This document shows, piece after piece, positions 1-10,193 of a DNA stretch of 64,000 nt. The translations under genes were made by a program, and so were the position numbers. The notes under the pieces were generated by a model, which saw only the letters and a program-made list of their open reading frames with translations, did no database searches and was not told where the DNA came from. This stretch comes from Schizochytrium sp. TIO01. Taxonomy: Eukaryota; Sar; Bigyra; Thraustochytrida; Thraustochytriidae. Where the stretch lies: contig SMSO01000014.1 of assembly GCA_004764695.1 (NCBI GenBank), forward strand, positions 5,942,029 to 6,006,028. The letters are read 5' to 3'. The number at the start of each line of letters is the position of its first letter. The stretch's first letter is position 1.

Positions 1-2498
1 GCCCAAGTTGCTAGAAGATCTTAGCGTATTACCTCTGACCAGAAAGAGCGAAAAGGAAGGTGGTGCCACAAGACCAATTCGCCACGCTGTCCCCTGGAAG
101 TTCGGAAATTATCTTCGTCGTAGCTATACAACTTTGGGTGTAGCATTTTATCATTTCATCAATGGCCAAGCCAAAGAACCAGCGAATAGGAATGATGAGA
201 TTATCTCCTAAGCATGGTTTTGCCAGCATCAGAACCGTCTGCCAGACAAGGCTAATAATAAGAAGCAATCGGTGACTGGGGCAAATATTGTGGACTGGAA
301 GATAGGCATCATCACGATCGCCTTGAGATGAATGAATGAGGGAAAATATGATTAGAGCGTACCTGAGGAACTTCGAACGCTGCAACGTGTCACGATGAGC
401 CACTTTAAGCAACTTTCTGCCAAGAGAGGAACTTATCTAGCTAACCGTATACTACAAATTGAATAGTTAGAAAAAAGCTAAAGCGTACTTCGAGAGGTAG
501 AGATAGATTCATATATTTTAGAGAGCGAGCTAGTGTTTACTAGCGCTTTGGGTCGTGCCAATCTTCTGACAAATGCTCAGAGTTCGGCGGTATAAGAGCC
601 CCAATTAGAGCCAGGACTCTGGTAATACATTTTATCATGCAGCAGCTTTAAGTTAAGATGCTCATCCGCTCATGCATTCCTCTTGATTTCGGCCGAGAAG
701 AGGCGAGACTTCTATTTTCAATCCAAACAGTCTTGTAAATGGACGAAACTTCCAAAGTATGAGTATGCCCCCTCCCCCATGTAACGGAGTTAGGTCATGC
801 AAAGCCGAGCAAAGAGGAACTTCACGATATGAATAGCATCTGTCTTGCAAAGGGTGCCAGGGGATGGGGATATGTATATATAGCCCCATAGTCCTTTATC
901 TCTGTCTATTTCCAACAAAAAAAAAAAAATCGAAACTGAAGCATCAACCTTGTCAGAAGAATTATATTTTCGCTATAGAGTTTGAATTATCCTTTAATCG
1001 TATAATAAAGAATTGCTCATATCAGGATTTGCCTACTTCACAATTATGGGCTTTGCTTGCTTGTTAACAAAGTAACATACTGACGTCTTGAAGTTATGAA
1101 AGCCACGCTCAAAACAGAGTGTCTAGCCGCTTTATGCCCAATGCTTCGAGCAATGCCTACTAGGATTTTCAAAATAAAGTGGCTTCTCTACTTCTGCTGT
1201 TAACTGGCCTTTTTTATAAAGAATCAACAACATGAACAAGTTAAGTCTGAGATACTCTGCTTCGCTACGGACCAATGATAGACATATATTCCAACCTTCT
1301 TTGCGATTATTGGGTAGAACTCAAGCTAGCAAAGCGCAAATTCTCTCAAGAATGCAAACGGGTTCATTTAAGATGATGAAAATTCGTATCCCTCAATCGA
1401 GCAACAATATAGTTAGTAATTACGCATGTAGCGCTAATAATGATTCGATCAGGAGAGCTGCAATAATCAAACTTTGAAAACTGAAGCATCTTCATTCTGG
1501 ACGAATCATATGAATTCAGATCTAGACTACTAGTTAAAAAGAAGAACAAGACTAATATTCCTTGTGAAATTGTGAAAAATGTTTATATCGCAGTTCGCTT
1601 TCCGAGGCTACAAATTGATTACAAGGACCTACAATGCAAACTACTACATCGTACAGAAGAAGCTTCGCCCACTAATACGCCTTATAAAAACTTTTCAAAA
1701 ACAAATTCGTCTGTTTCACAGCTTCAACACCTGCACTTTCTCGCACAAGCAAGAAATTACTTCTTTTCCCATTTTTCATTTAATTTAGTCGTGACATTGT
1801 CAGCCCGTCAATCAAATTGTTTAAACTTCTTATACTGACTATTTACTTTTGTGCTTCAACGTGTTTGTCGTTGAGTCTAATGAGGTATCACCATTACAGG
1901 TTCAGACCTGATGCTGGACTATCTTGTGCATAGCCATTACGAAAAAAGTACTTATGAAATGTCCAGGATTGTCATAATATCAAGGAGCACACTAAGCAAA
2001 CCTTCAGAGAAAGTTTTCTGAAATGAAAAGGTGGATTTTCATGTGAAACATTGCTGGTGCCTATACAGAGTTGGGAAGGATCACTCAATTCTCAAGTGCA
2101 AAATTATCTATCATTGATCAAAGCAAGCGTGTCAAATTCTACAATAATATTACGTGAATTAGAACCTCTTTTTTCTTTCTTTCTATAGTGAATTACGGTA
2201 GATCTAATATGGTTGCGTGATAGCTATCTTCATTATCATTTCTATGTTGGAAGGGTTCAACTTTATTCACCATGCTCTTGGTTTGCACTAGTAAAACATT
2301 TGTCATAAAAAATAGTTGGTAAACAGGAAAAGATATATAAATGTATTCATGACAAATCCATTGAAATGCCAAACTCCATTATGGATATGTCAGTAATAAT
2401 TAGATCACAACCAGCGCATTGTCTATAAACGCGTATTGAAGGCCTTAACCCCAATGTCTCTGTTACTTTTTGGCAAAAGATGTTTGGCACCCAAACAT
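1..2498. other. AT-rich stretch without a supported gene
   Basis: No open frame here has convincing protein character. The longest frames (about 60-125 codons, for example 1232-1477 plus, which starts with ATG) have no recognisable domain, and several begin only at non-ATG codons. A plus-strand frame at 8-211 continues past stops with protein-like stretches up to about 470, which could be a decayed gene, but I cannot identify it. No tandem array stands out apart from short A/T runs. Confidence 0.5.
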
Positions 2499-3290
2499 CT
2501 ATTCTGTATCATCTTTATGATTATGAAGATTGTCATCCTCAAGGCTTGAATTGAGCATATCATTCTTAATGTATGCTGACGTTTTAATGCTTTTACTGGG
2601 AAAGATCAAACGTGGGTGACTAAAAAGTTGATGAAAGAGTAAATAATTGATGATGAGATTGATTGTGGTTTCTAAACCTCCAGCCCAAGCTCCATAAAGT
2701 GCCCAATATGAAGAATCTAGCGTTTCTGGCTGATCAACAGAAAACCCACTTGGGAACAAAAACAAGGAGGTGCTTGCTAGTTCAATTGACGAAAGGCCTA
2801 GATTACGCCAAGCTAATCTTCGGAACCGTTCCGATTGCCGAGAGACCTGTTCGGAGTTTATAACTCTTATGAGCGGTATGATGAATAGAATAAGAAACAA
2901 AATGCTCAAATTAGCATCGCCGATGGAAAAAAAGAACATAAGCCAATGTGACACGTCTACAGTGGTCACGCAATACATCTCTTTAAAGAAAGTTTTTCCC
3001 GCGATGATGAAGAACGTGTAAGGGACGAACATGAACATGATGATGAACATGATCGAAGCATGCTTCATGATTTTTAGCCCAAGTAAAGACTGGTTTTTCA
3101 GTACACTCTTAGCGCGAAGATAGACTAATGTATTGCTACACAATTTGACGCAACCGTACAAAATTGGAGGTAACGATCCGACGTAAGAACAAGCTAGCCA
3201 ATGGAAAGATATAAGTAATTGCAGAATCACAAAGAATCGGTATAACGCTGCAATTACTATAGTGCACATGTGCAACGCAATGTCAGCCAT
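2499..3290 (-). CDS. Seven-helix family protein A, N-terminally truncated
   Basis: 263 aa, ATG start with an in-frame TAG nine bases upstream, so it cannot extend as written. It is a paralogue of the proteins at 7140-8153, 9156-10193 and 11528-12513. Shared features are a W-x-x-C segment entering helix 3, a Y-L-R-A-K-S motif after helix 3, an E-x-x-C then V-S-x-W-L-M block before helix 5, D-x-N-x-S inside helix 5, R-N-x-x-L-S-S before helix 6, and N-x-L-L-F-H-x-L-F after helix 7. The homologues carry about 85 extra N-terminal residues (helix 1 and the start of helix 2) that are absent here, and the tail is acidic and histidine-rich. The orphan ORF at 3346-4272 ends 55 bases upstream, so the missing 5' end coincides with that neighbour. 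It is probably a nonfunctional fragment or a gene whose first exon was replaced. The seven-helix topology is read by eye; no ligand or G-protein coupling is shown. Confidence 0.65.
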   Translation of the reverse strand: MADIALHMCTIVIAALYRFFVILQLLISFHWLACSYVGSLPPILYGCVKLCSNTLVYLRAKSVLKNQSLLGLKIMKHASIMFIIMFMFVPYTFFIIAGKTFFKEMYCVTTVDVSHWLMFFFSIGDANLSILFLILFIIPLIRVINSEQVSRQSERFRRLAWRNLGLSSIELASTSLFLFPSGFSVDQPETLDSSYWALYGAWAGGLETTINLIINYLLFHQLFSHPRLIFPSKSIKTSAYIKNDMLNSSLEDDNLHNHKDDTE

Positions 3291-3345
3291 TGCACACTAC
3301 GTTAATACGATAGTCCCCCCGATCAATTACTCATAATACTCAAAT

Positions 3346-4272
3346 TCATTTAATTAGTTTACGTTTTTTAAAAGAATCCACCACACCTGTGTATTGGATA
3401 TTAAAATTGATCTTCGGTGGCTTTTCTGCTTTAACATTATCCTTCACGGCCTGGTAAGGGATGCGAGGAGTGCCACCTGGGTTAGATAGGTGATCCAGAA
3501 ATCTACCAAGTGCTGCGACACGAACTTGGAACTGCTTAATATCATTCCACGCTAAGTTCGCTGGTATGGTGCATCGATTCGACACAAATATGTTTACACT
3601 ATCATTTAATTTTTTCGACGAGTTGTGCGTCTTGTCCAAAATGAACAGGCCCTTATCCAAGACCATCTCTTGATCAACTTGAAAAATTTGATCAAGAAGA
3701 CTGCCAAAACCTTCGTCAACGAGGTACATCTCAAGAACGTCGTGATGCTCATCATTGAGCTTGAATCGTACATCTATGACATCAATGATGATCCACTCAA
3801 GTATGTAGCCAACTACTGGTTCTTTTGGATTGTAACTATTATAGGTTCTAATCATGTTTTGAAGAATCCGTGACGCGAAGTCTTTCAATGGTTTCTGTAC
3901 CATCTTCTGGTTTTGTTTCTGATGCCTCAAAATAGAAACAAACATGTAGTAAGACACATTTGCCAATGTAGTGTTTCGAAGTTCATGCAAAGCTTTTATG
4001 TAACAGTGATGAAGGTGGTTCTCCCAACATCTCAGTGCATGTTTGAGAGACGTGCAGAGGCTTCTGAATCGCGCATTCCTCTTCATTTTCTTAAATTCTT
4101 TCTCGTGCTGCTTAATTGTAGCGCCTTGCTCCTCAATTTTAGCGTCCTGTGTAGCAATTTTAGCGTCCTGTGTAGCAATTCTAGTGTCTTGCTGATCCAA
4201 GCGCGATTGAATCGCGTTCATGAACGCAGCCATTTCTGGGGTCAAACCACCCATTTCCACATGGGACGGCAT
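3346..4272 (-). CDS. Orphan coiled-coil protein
   Basis: About 308 aa from the ATG at 4272; the frame stays open eight codons further to a GTG. I do not recognise the family. Residues about 25-65 form a heptad-like coiled coil with repeated T-Q-D-A-K-I units, followed by a basic stretch (KKMKRNARFR). The middle (about 80-250) is a mixed hydrophobic/charged segment with globular composition, and the end is basic (FKKRKLIK, NLS-like). It lies head to head with the broken ORF at 4722-5762, about 450 bases apart, and directly upstream of the truncated membrane-protein gene. That layout could be a two-gene mobile element or a lineage-specific gene pair, but no transposase or reverse-transcriptase motif is visible. 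It is long enough, and protein-like enough, to be real. Confidence 0.55.
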   Translation of the reverse strand: MPSHVEMGGLTPEMAAFMNAIQSRLDQQDTRIATQDAKIATQDAKIEEQGATIKQHEKEFKKMKRNARFRSLCTSLKHALRCWENHLHHCYIKALHELRNTTLANVSYYMFVSILRHQKQNQKMVQKPLKDFASRILQNMIRTYNSYNPKEPVVGYILEWIIIDVIDVRFKLNDEHHDVLEMYLVDEGFGSLLDQIFQVDQEMVLDKGLFILDKTHNSSKKLNDSVNIFVSNRCTIPANLAWNDIKQFQVRVAALGRFLDHLSNPGGTPRIPYQAVKDNVKAEKPPKINFNIQYTGVVDSFKKRKLIK

Positions 4273-4721
4273 TATCGCTCGCTGTTCGTATCGCACGAGA
4301 AGTTTCCACTAATACGCGCCCTCGTCCGCACGTGCTGTCGCCTGTGCGCAGCGCCCCTAAACCGCCCGCGTTTTGGTTTTGGTGCTGCTGGTTGGGTTTG
4401 CTTTTGCTTATCATACTGGTACTAGAAAGTTCTACACTACACATTTCTTAAATATGATTTCACACGAACCTTCTGAGAACTCTCTGGGTGTTCCAAAAGT
4501 TCCATACTATTGCAGAATTCTTGTTTTATCCGCCACATGTTCCAGATGTTCCTACCCTAGCCGAGCGTCAGTTACACACTTGATCTGCTTGATGCTAAGG
4601 ACGCATCTACTTGACTCTACTAGGCCCATCGGGAGAGGTCAAGTCCAGTCAAGCAGATCCAGCCCGATCAAGCCCGATCAAGAGCAATCAACTAACTAAA
4701 TCAGTCACAATATACGCAAAG

Positions 4722-5762
4722 ATGGCTTCTCGGCACCTGCAATGGCAAATTCATGACGAGAATGCGAGTGAGACCGCTCCGGCGCGCACGCCATTTAAGA
4801 GCGTAAATAGTCAACAGCGCACGACACAGAGCCAAAGCGCAAAGGAGGTAATAAATCAACCGCAACAAAGCCAGCGAAGAGGCGCCGAAGCATTCAGGAC
4901 GAAAACAATCTAGCCAACTTCACGCACAACGCCTACGACAAGGACTCAGATATCTCAGAGGTGTCCCAAGCGCCACACGTGCCAGTTGCAAAGAAAATCA
5001 CCAAGTCAATGACAGTGAGTGGCGATGACGCAAATAAAATCGCTACCCTAGAGCGCCGTATCACTCAGCTAACTCGATCGTCTCGTAAGCCAAACCGCAC
5101 AATCGAAAAAATGTCAAAGACTGGTTACCTCCATCGGGGAAGACTTCATTCTCCTCGACGAGAGATTGCATGTGGAGTTCTCCAAATCTAGGCGCGAATT
5201 TAGAAAGGGCATCGTCGAAACACCGACACAGCCGGAGGAACACGAGCCACCTGCGTTGCAAACTGCTACGGTCATTGAGGAACAAAATGACCAGCATGAA
5301 CACTATGATTATGGCGGTGCCGACAGTGATGGTGGTGCCAGTGATGGTGGCGTCAGTGATCAGAATTCAATTGCAGACAATGAGTCTTATTTTGAACCGC
5401 CACCCAATCCTTATTTACCCATCAGAGATAGAGTCATCGAGCTACTTACTGAAGAGGATCACGTTGACTATGTTTTGGGGTACCTCACTGCACAAAGGCA
5501 AATCCGCGTCCTTACTTGAACAAACTCGGCGCAAGACTCCTCCTGCTTGCCCTACGAAGAAACGCAAGATATGTTGCGTGAAAGCTTTTTGGTTGCGCTT
5601 TCTTTGCCTGGCGATAAAAGCTTCTCTGCAAATGTACAAGGACAGCAAAAGACAAACACAGTTAATACCAACCGAGATTTGCCAGACCCTTACGACGTTT
5701 GGAGGGGCGGCTATCTCTCTGTAAAAAAACGATGCCGACATACTTCGGTTGGCGACGAGTGA
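4722..5762 (+). pseudogene. Frame-scrambled coiled-coil ORF, divergent from the 3346-4272 gene
   Basis: Protein-like sequence starts at the ATG at 4722 and then moves between frames. The first segment runs to about 4808. A second frame, about 4812-5080, is rich in K/R (AKRRRS) and has a short coiled coil (IATLERRITQL). A third segment, about 5103-5519, contains ILLDERLHVEFSKSRREF, an acidic D/G/S-rich stretch and VIELLTEEDHVDYVLGYL. Around 5470-5580 another frame looks coding (TSLHKGKSASLLEQTRRK then TKKRK), and the frame of the third segment is open again after the TGA at 5517 as far as 5762. At least three frame changes would be needed for one product of roughly 330-350 aa. Short introns could explain some of them, but I see no convincing splice pairs, so decay is the simpler reading. 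Family unknown; I see no enzyme motif. Confidence 0.45.
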
Positions 5763-7139
5763 TTTATCGGTACGTGCCATCCTTCAGCCTCTTCTCTAAC
5801 TTCCTTTGTATAATTATATAATACAACAGGAAAGCTTTCTGCTCAGGACATCACTTTGTGTTGCTGGTTATTTAGCTTCTCAGTGATGCACATTTTGGGA
5901 ATGCCAATCGAATGTTGGATCTCACTGCCAGTCAAGTCTAACATTTAATGATAGCTTCGCTACCTTTACCAAACAAAGAAAGAAAAAAGGTCCGCAGTGT
6001 CATTCGAGCACTCCTACAAGGCACAAACACACACTGGGTACACTGTATTAACGGATCTAAATGTCAAATAGTTAAATCCGAGGAGGAGAATCTACTGAAG
6101 GAACTATCACGATAAACTTCCTCCCAAAAGATTAGGTGAACTGTAGATCTAATTTGTATCGAATGTTCTGAAATATCTAGAATTTGATGCTCATATTCTA
6201 TATCAACTGAACCATCTGGGTTAGAGACAATTCCACTTTGGCAAAGCAAACTAACAGTTTCGCACTACATCTGGAAAATGTACGACTTAAGGGACTGTTG
6301 AAATCTCCAATCGAACTTGTGGACAAGGCATTGCTAAAAAAAATTGACGACTCATTCTAAACCTTAAATAGTTGTGGACTTGCATAGGATCAGAACTAGA
6401 CAACCTGATGTGTTGTTGCGAACTCAGATAGTTGAGACTCTGAAGGTGGACATACCCATTCGATAGAATTGAATAAGGTGGAATCTGAATAAACTTCCTC
6501 CCAAAAGATTAGGTGAACTGTAGATCTAATTTGTATCGAATGTTCTGAAATATCTAGAATTTGATGCTCATATTCTATATCAACTGAACCATCTGGGTTA
6601 GAGACAATTCCACTTTGGCAAAGCAAACTAACAGTTTCGCACTACATCTGGAAAATGTACGACTTAAGGGACTGTTGAAATCTCCAATCGAACTTGTGGA
6701 CAAGGCATTGCTAAAAAAAATTGACGACTCATTCTAAACCTTAAATAGTTGTGGACTTGCATAGGATCAGAACTAGACAACCTGATGTGTTGTTGCGAAC
6801 TCAGATAGTTGAGACTCTGAAGGTGGACATACCCATTCGATAGAATTGAATAAGGTGGAATCTGAATTGATGGAGAAGAGACAAGCCAACTTAACCGCTT
6901 CGACCATGGCTGGTACTGATCGAATTTGCCTCAGATTCTTGATTCTATCATGGATCAGACTGTATTCAAATTCATTTCAAAAGATTGCTAACTCTTAAAG
7001 CCAAAGTTTAACAAATTTCCTCAACTCCCTTGCCTTCGTATGCATAGGCATTGCACATTCACCCTAGCCAATCAGATTTATCGTCCATCAGTAACTCCAG
7101 AATCTTGGGAGCTAACCCATTTTCTGACTGCAGACCCTT
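5763..7139. other. Gene-free interval holding a tandem duplication
   Basis: Apart from the 377-bp duplication at 6114-6867 I see no gene. On the minus strand each copy carries the same short open frame (beginning MLCQSGIVSNPDGSVDIEYE) with protein-like character. It reads through the junction between copies, so it is probably a fragment of an older coding sequence. I cannot name it. Confidence 0.45.
6114..6867. repeat. Perfect 377-bp tandem duplication
   Basis: The block 6114-6490 is repeated immediately as 6491-6867 with a period of 377 bases. Reading both copies side by side I found no mismatch, including an identical run of eight A residues inside each. Left of 6112 and right of 6867 the sequences differ, so there are exactly two copies. 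Identity at this level means a recent duplication, ongoing gene conversion, or an assembly artefact. Confidence 0.93.
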
Positions 7140-8153
7140 TCATTGATTCTGAGGGGTGGATGTGACTTTGGTTCGGAGGTTTCCAAACGAACGATCCAAC
7201 GCCATCATGTTCAAGTTTTGGTTTCTCACAGCTCGTCCATAGTTGAAGGTTCTTGGGAAAAGTAGAAAGTTCACATTTAAATTGATACACATATCAACCG
7301 CGCAGATCCAATTGACAGATAGCATCCAATGCTGCTTGCTACTTTCTTCTGAGGGCTCAGTAAGGCCAAGTCCGAAAAGGTAGTACAGAAACATTGAACT
7401 CAGCAAAGCAGTCGCTGATAAATTCAAATTCCGTTTTGCTGTGGAGTACAAGAGAGACCCCGTCTTTGTTGTATTGAGAGCACGGGCAAGATCATAAACC
7501 GGTTTCAGAAACATTCCGAGTAAAAACAAAGTTAGATTGAAATCACCTACTGCAATAGCAATCATTAGCCACGCTGGAACTTTGAGCAATACAATACATA
7601 TCTCATCAGAGAAGTACAACTCTCCTGCCCAAATGAAAAATATTGCAGGTAGCGAAATTATTGCTGATGTTATTATGAAAAGTCTAGTTGACCGCAAAAA
7701 AAAGCCATACCAATCGGATAATTTCCCCAATGTAGACATCGCACGACGATAAAGAATCTCAGAGGTCGTTGTTTTGCTGATTGCATAACACAGTGGTAAG
7801 CACGGTCCTAAGTTTGCACAAGAAAGGGAGGATAATGGGGAAGAGACAAGCAACATATCAATGACACATCCCACAAATACAGCTGTAGTCTGAATAGAAA
7901 GTAAAATAACGATTCCACGACTAAATCGTCTTTTTAATACTCCTTTCAGATATGCACGACGAAGCTTGTTAAAGAGATAAGTACAATTGAGAGCAACAAG
8001 TGCAGAAGCTACCAATGCGATATATAAAGTAATTCTAAAACTTTTTGATGTAGACGCTGTGGAAAACAATGATTCGTCATCTGCCTCTGAACTTATTTGG
8101 CGCCCATGAACATTTTCGGTTAAGTTTATGTGTCCTGCTTCCGGATAAAACAT
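7140..8153 (-). CDS. Seven-helix family protein B
   Basis: 337 aa, ATG start, complete. By eye there are seven hydrophobic segments: about residues 40-61, 84-107, 112-135, 160-183, 192-222, 240-262 and 275-297, with a charged N-terminus bearing an N-L-T glycosylation site. It shares the family signature: C-x-x-L-G-P entering helix 3, Y-R-R-A after it, F-x-W-A-G at the end of helix 4, C then V-P-A-W-L-M leading into helix 5, D-F-N-L-T within helix 5, N-L-x-x-x-A-L-L-S-S before helix 6, and N-x-N-F-L-L-F at the end of helix 7. Its helix-5 exit reads K-P-V where the others have I-P-L, so it is the most divergent full-length copy. The topology suggests a receptor-like membrane protein. I recognise no class A/F GPCR or rhodopsin motif, and no retinal-binding lysine is evident. 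Same strand as the truncated copy about 3.8 kb away. Confidence 0.8.
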   Translation of the reverse strand: MFYPEAGHINLTENVHGRQISSEADDESLFSTASTSKSFRITLYIALVASALVALNCTYLFNKLRRAYLKGVLKRRFSRGIVILLSIQTTAVFVGCVIDMLLVSSPLSSLSCANLGPCLPLCYAISKTTTSEILYRRAMSTLGKLSDWYGFFLRSTRLFIITSAIISLPAIFFIWAGELYFSDEICIVLLKVPAWLMIAIAVGDFNLTLFLLGMFLKPVYDLARALNTTKTGSLLYSTAKRNLNLSATALLSSMFLYYLFGLGLTEPSEESSKQHWMLSVNWICAVDMCINLNVNFLLFPRTFNYGRAVRNQNLNMMALDRSFGNLRTKVTSTPQNQ

Positions 8154-9155
8154 ACAATCTGCGCGTCGTTAATCCAAATATTCTAGAAACTTGTTGGGAG
8201 CAGCCAAAATAAATTTCGAATGACGAGGTATTATGATGCAGGTGCTTTCGTGGATTTATGCTCCTAATGATATGCCAAACTCCCCTGGCACCATAAAACA
8301 AGTCAATGTAAGTTGTAACTTAGCTCCAAACTTTAGCAGGTCCACAGGCATTATAGATTTGATCTTTACCTTCCAAAATGACTTGATAAAAATGGACCAG
8401 TTCCTTAAAAACCATCCAGTCGCAATGCATCATAATAGTGTATTATATATACATTTAATAAATCGAGAGATAAATAGATAGATAGATAGAGATAGAGAGA
8501 GAGAGAGAGAGAGAGGTGCAATGAAAATACTAGGTACTTCTCAGACTAAGACTGAAGAGAGAAACAATGCACTAATAAAGGGTGTGGTGTTCATCCAAGT
8601 CGCTTATTAATTCAATCCTTTCAGCATTTCGAACACTTACAGTAGTTATTCGTTAGTATCAGAAGAATTATTGTAACGGTATTGTGACTAGAATTACATG
8701 CGTACTAAAAACAATTGGGCATCTAGTTCCCCGATCAGCGAGCTACTTTCAGTTTCTAACCAAACTTTGATGAGAATTTTGTTTCTGATGTCGCACTTTT
8801 ACGGACCATTGTGTTCAACGGACGTCTTCGTTTAATTCTTAGATCTGAGAAAAAGTGGAAGGATGAGTTATAGATCTTGCTTGAAGTGGGATCATACTAA
8901 GGATGGTCAGCCCAATTAGGAAATTCCTTTCGTAAGAAACCAATGTTGCGGACAGGTGGGTGCCAAAGAATTCTTTATGTGTATCACTAAGGCATAAAAC
9001 GTCCCTGGTTTTGGTGTGAGTCTACCAAACTTACAATTGTGGTCAGCCCTTGCCGCGTGCATTCGTGTGCCAGATCTGAAACCCTGAAAGTAACCTGCAC
9101 GACATAGATAGACCTATCGGCTACTGTAAAATCAAGTACTAGGCTTGAGAATGAT
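8154..9155. other. Intergenic region between divergent membrane-protein genes
   Basis: It separates the minus-strand gene at 7140-8153 from the plus-strand gene at 9156-10193, so it should hold both promoters. I see no coding frame; a short satellite lies at 8471-8515. No promoter element is clear enough to call. Confidence 0.5.
8471..8515. repeat. (GATA)n then (GA)n microsatellite
   Basis: About 20 bases of GATA units run directly into about 20 bases of GA dinucleotides, a compound simple repeat. Confidence 0.9.
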
Positions 9156-10193
9156 ATGTTACAATCTCAATTTATTGCGGATCGAGCAAAAGCCGCCACG
9201 ATCTTGTTTCCAAATGTTGCTGCGACTCCAGGATTCCGACTAGCTCAGCACTTTTCAAGCTGTATCGCAGCGGGTGTCGTCATAGTCTGTATGATTCAAA
9301 TGTATAGAGTGCATCAGGTTGTGCGCCGCACACGGACTCTCAAAAAGTTTCCAAAGCTAATACTATTTCTGTTATCTGGTCAATCACTGATTATATTGAT
9401 AACTTGCGTTCTAAATATTGTCATCATCGAAACTCACATGCCATGGTGGCTTTGCGTTCACTTGGCTCCCTTTGTTGCCTTATTTTACGGACTGGCCAAG
9501 GCTTTCAGTAATGAATTAACTTACCATCGTGCTAAAAGTACATTGCGGCAATCGTCAACCAACGCGCATATGCTGCTCAAAGTGACAAGGATCATGGTTC
9601 TCGGCCTAGCGGCAGGCGTACCATATGTATACTTTGTATGGACTGGGAGACAGATATACAGGGAGCAGTATTGTACCGTAGTACTGGATGTTTCTGAATG
9701 GCTTATGGTACTCTACGCCATTGTGGATTTAAATACATCTAGCGCTCTCCTGTGGCTTTTTGTAATACCTCTACGCAATCATGCTAATATTGCCGCAGAA
9801 TCATCATCGGGACTAAAGTTTCGCAAGACAATGAAACGTAATATTGTACTTTCTTCTGTAGCGATGGTCAGTTCTATGTTTGTCTTATATCCTATTGCTC
9901 TTGGATTCACTACCCCTTCAGATGTAGCATGGAAGCAATATCGTGTATATTATTCCAATCTGGTAATATCTTTTGATCTGTGTCTGAGTCTTTGTGTAAA
10001 TTTTATGACGTTCCATAAATTGTTCAGCTATACCAGTCTCACCGCAGTCAAACCCAAAGATTACCTTCAACCTTCGCGAATTTCATGCGTACAAACAACT
10101 TTCCAAAGCTTGACTGAAATGTCAGAAGTGGGGTTAACAGCAACGTCCCCTCCCCAAGAATCTGATGAAAGAAGATCTTTGGGGATGCAATGA
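9156..10193 (+). CDS. Seven-helix family protein C
   Basis: 345 aa, ATG start; another ATG five bases earlier is out of frame. Seven hydrophobic segments are visible, with helix 1 at about residues 36-52, helix 2 at 69-90 and helix 3 starting near the W-W-L-C at about 95. Family signature: H-R-A-K-S-T-L after helix 3, Y-F-V-W-T-G at the end of helix 4, E-Q-Y-C then L-D-V-S-E-W-L-M, D-L-N-x-S in helix 5 with exit I-P-L, R-N-I-V-L-S-S before helix 6, and F-M-T-F-H-K-L-F at the end of helix 7. The tail of about 50 residues is hydrophilic and Ser/Thr-rich, which would suit phosphorylation. Its closest relative here is the broken gene at 11528-12513 (shared N-terminal F-I-A-x-R-x-K-A-A and the helix 4-5 block), lying tail to tail with it. 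Plausibly a cell-surface sensor; function unknown. Confidence 0.82.
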   Translation: MLQSQFIADRAKAATILFPNVAATPGFRLAQHFSSCIAAGVVIVCMIQMYRVHQVVRRTRTLKKFPKLILFLLSGQSLIILITCVLNIVIIETHMPWWLCVHLAPFVALFYGLAKAFSNELTYHRAKSTLRQSSTNAHMLLKVTRIMVLGLAAGVPYVYFVWTGRQIYREQYCTVVLDVSEWLMVLYAIVDLNTSSALLWLFVIPLRNHANIAAESSSGLKFRKTMKRNIVLSSVAMVSSMFVLYPIALGFTTPSDVAWKQYRVYYSNLVISFDLCLSLCVNFMTFHKLFSYTSLTAVKPKDYLQPSRISCVQTTFQSLTEMSEVGLTATSPPQESDERRSLGMQ

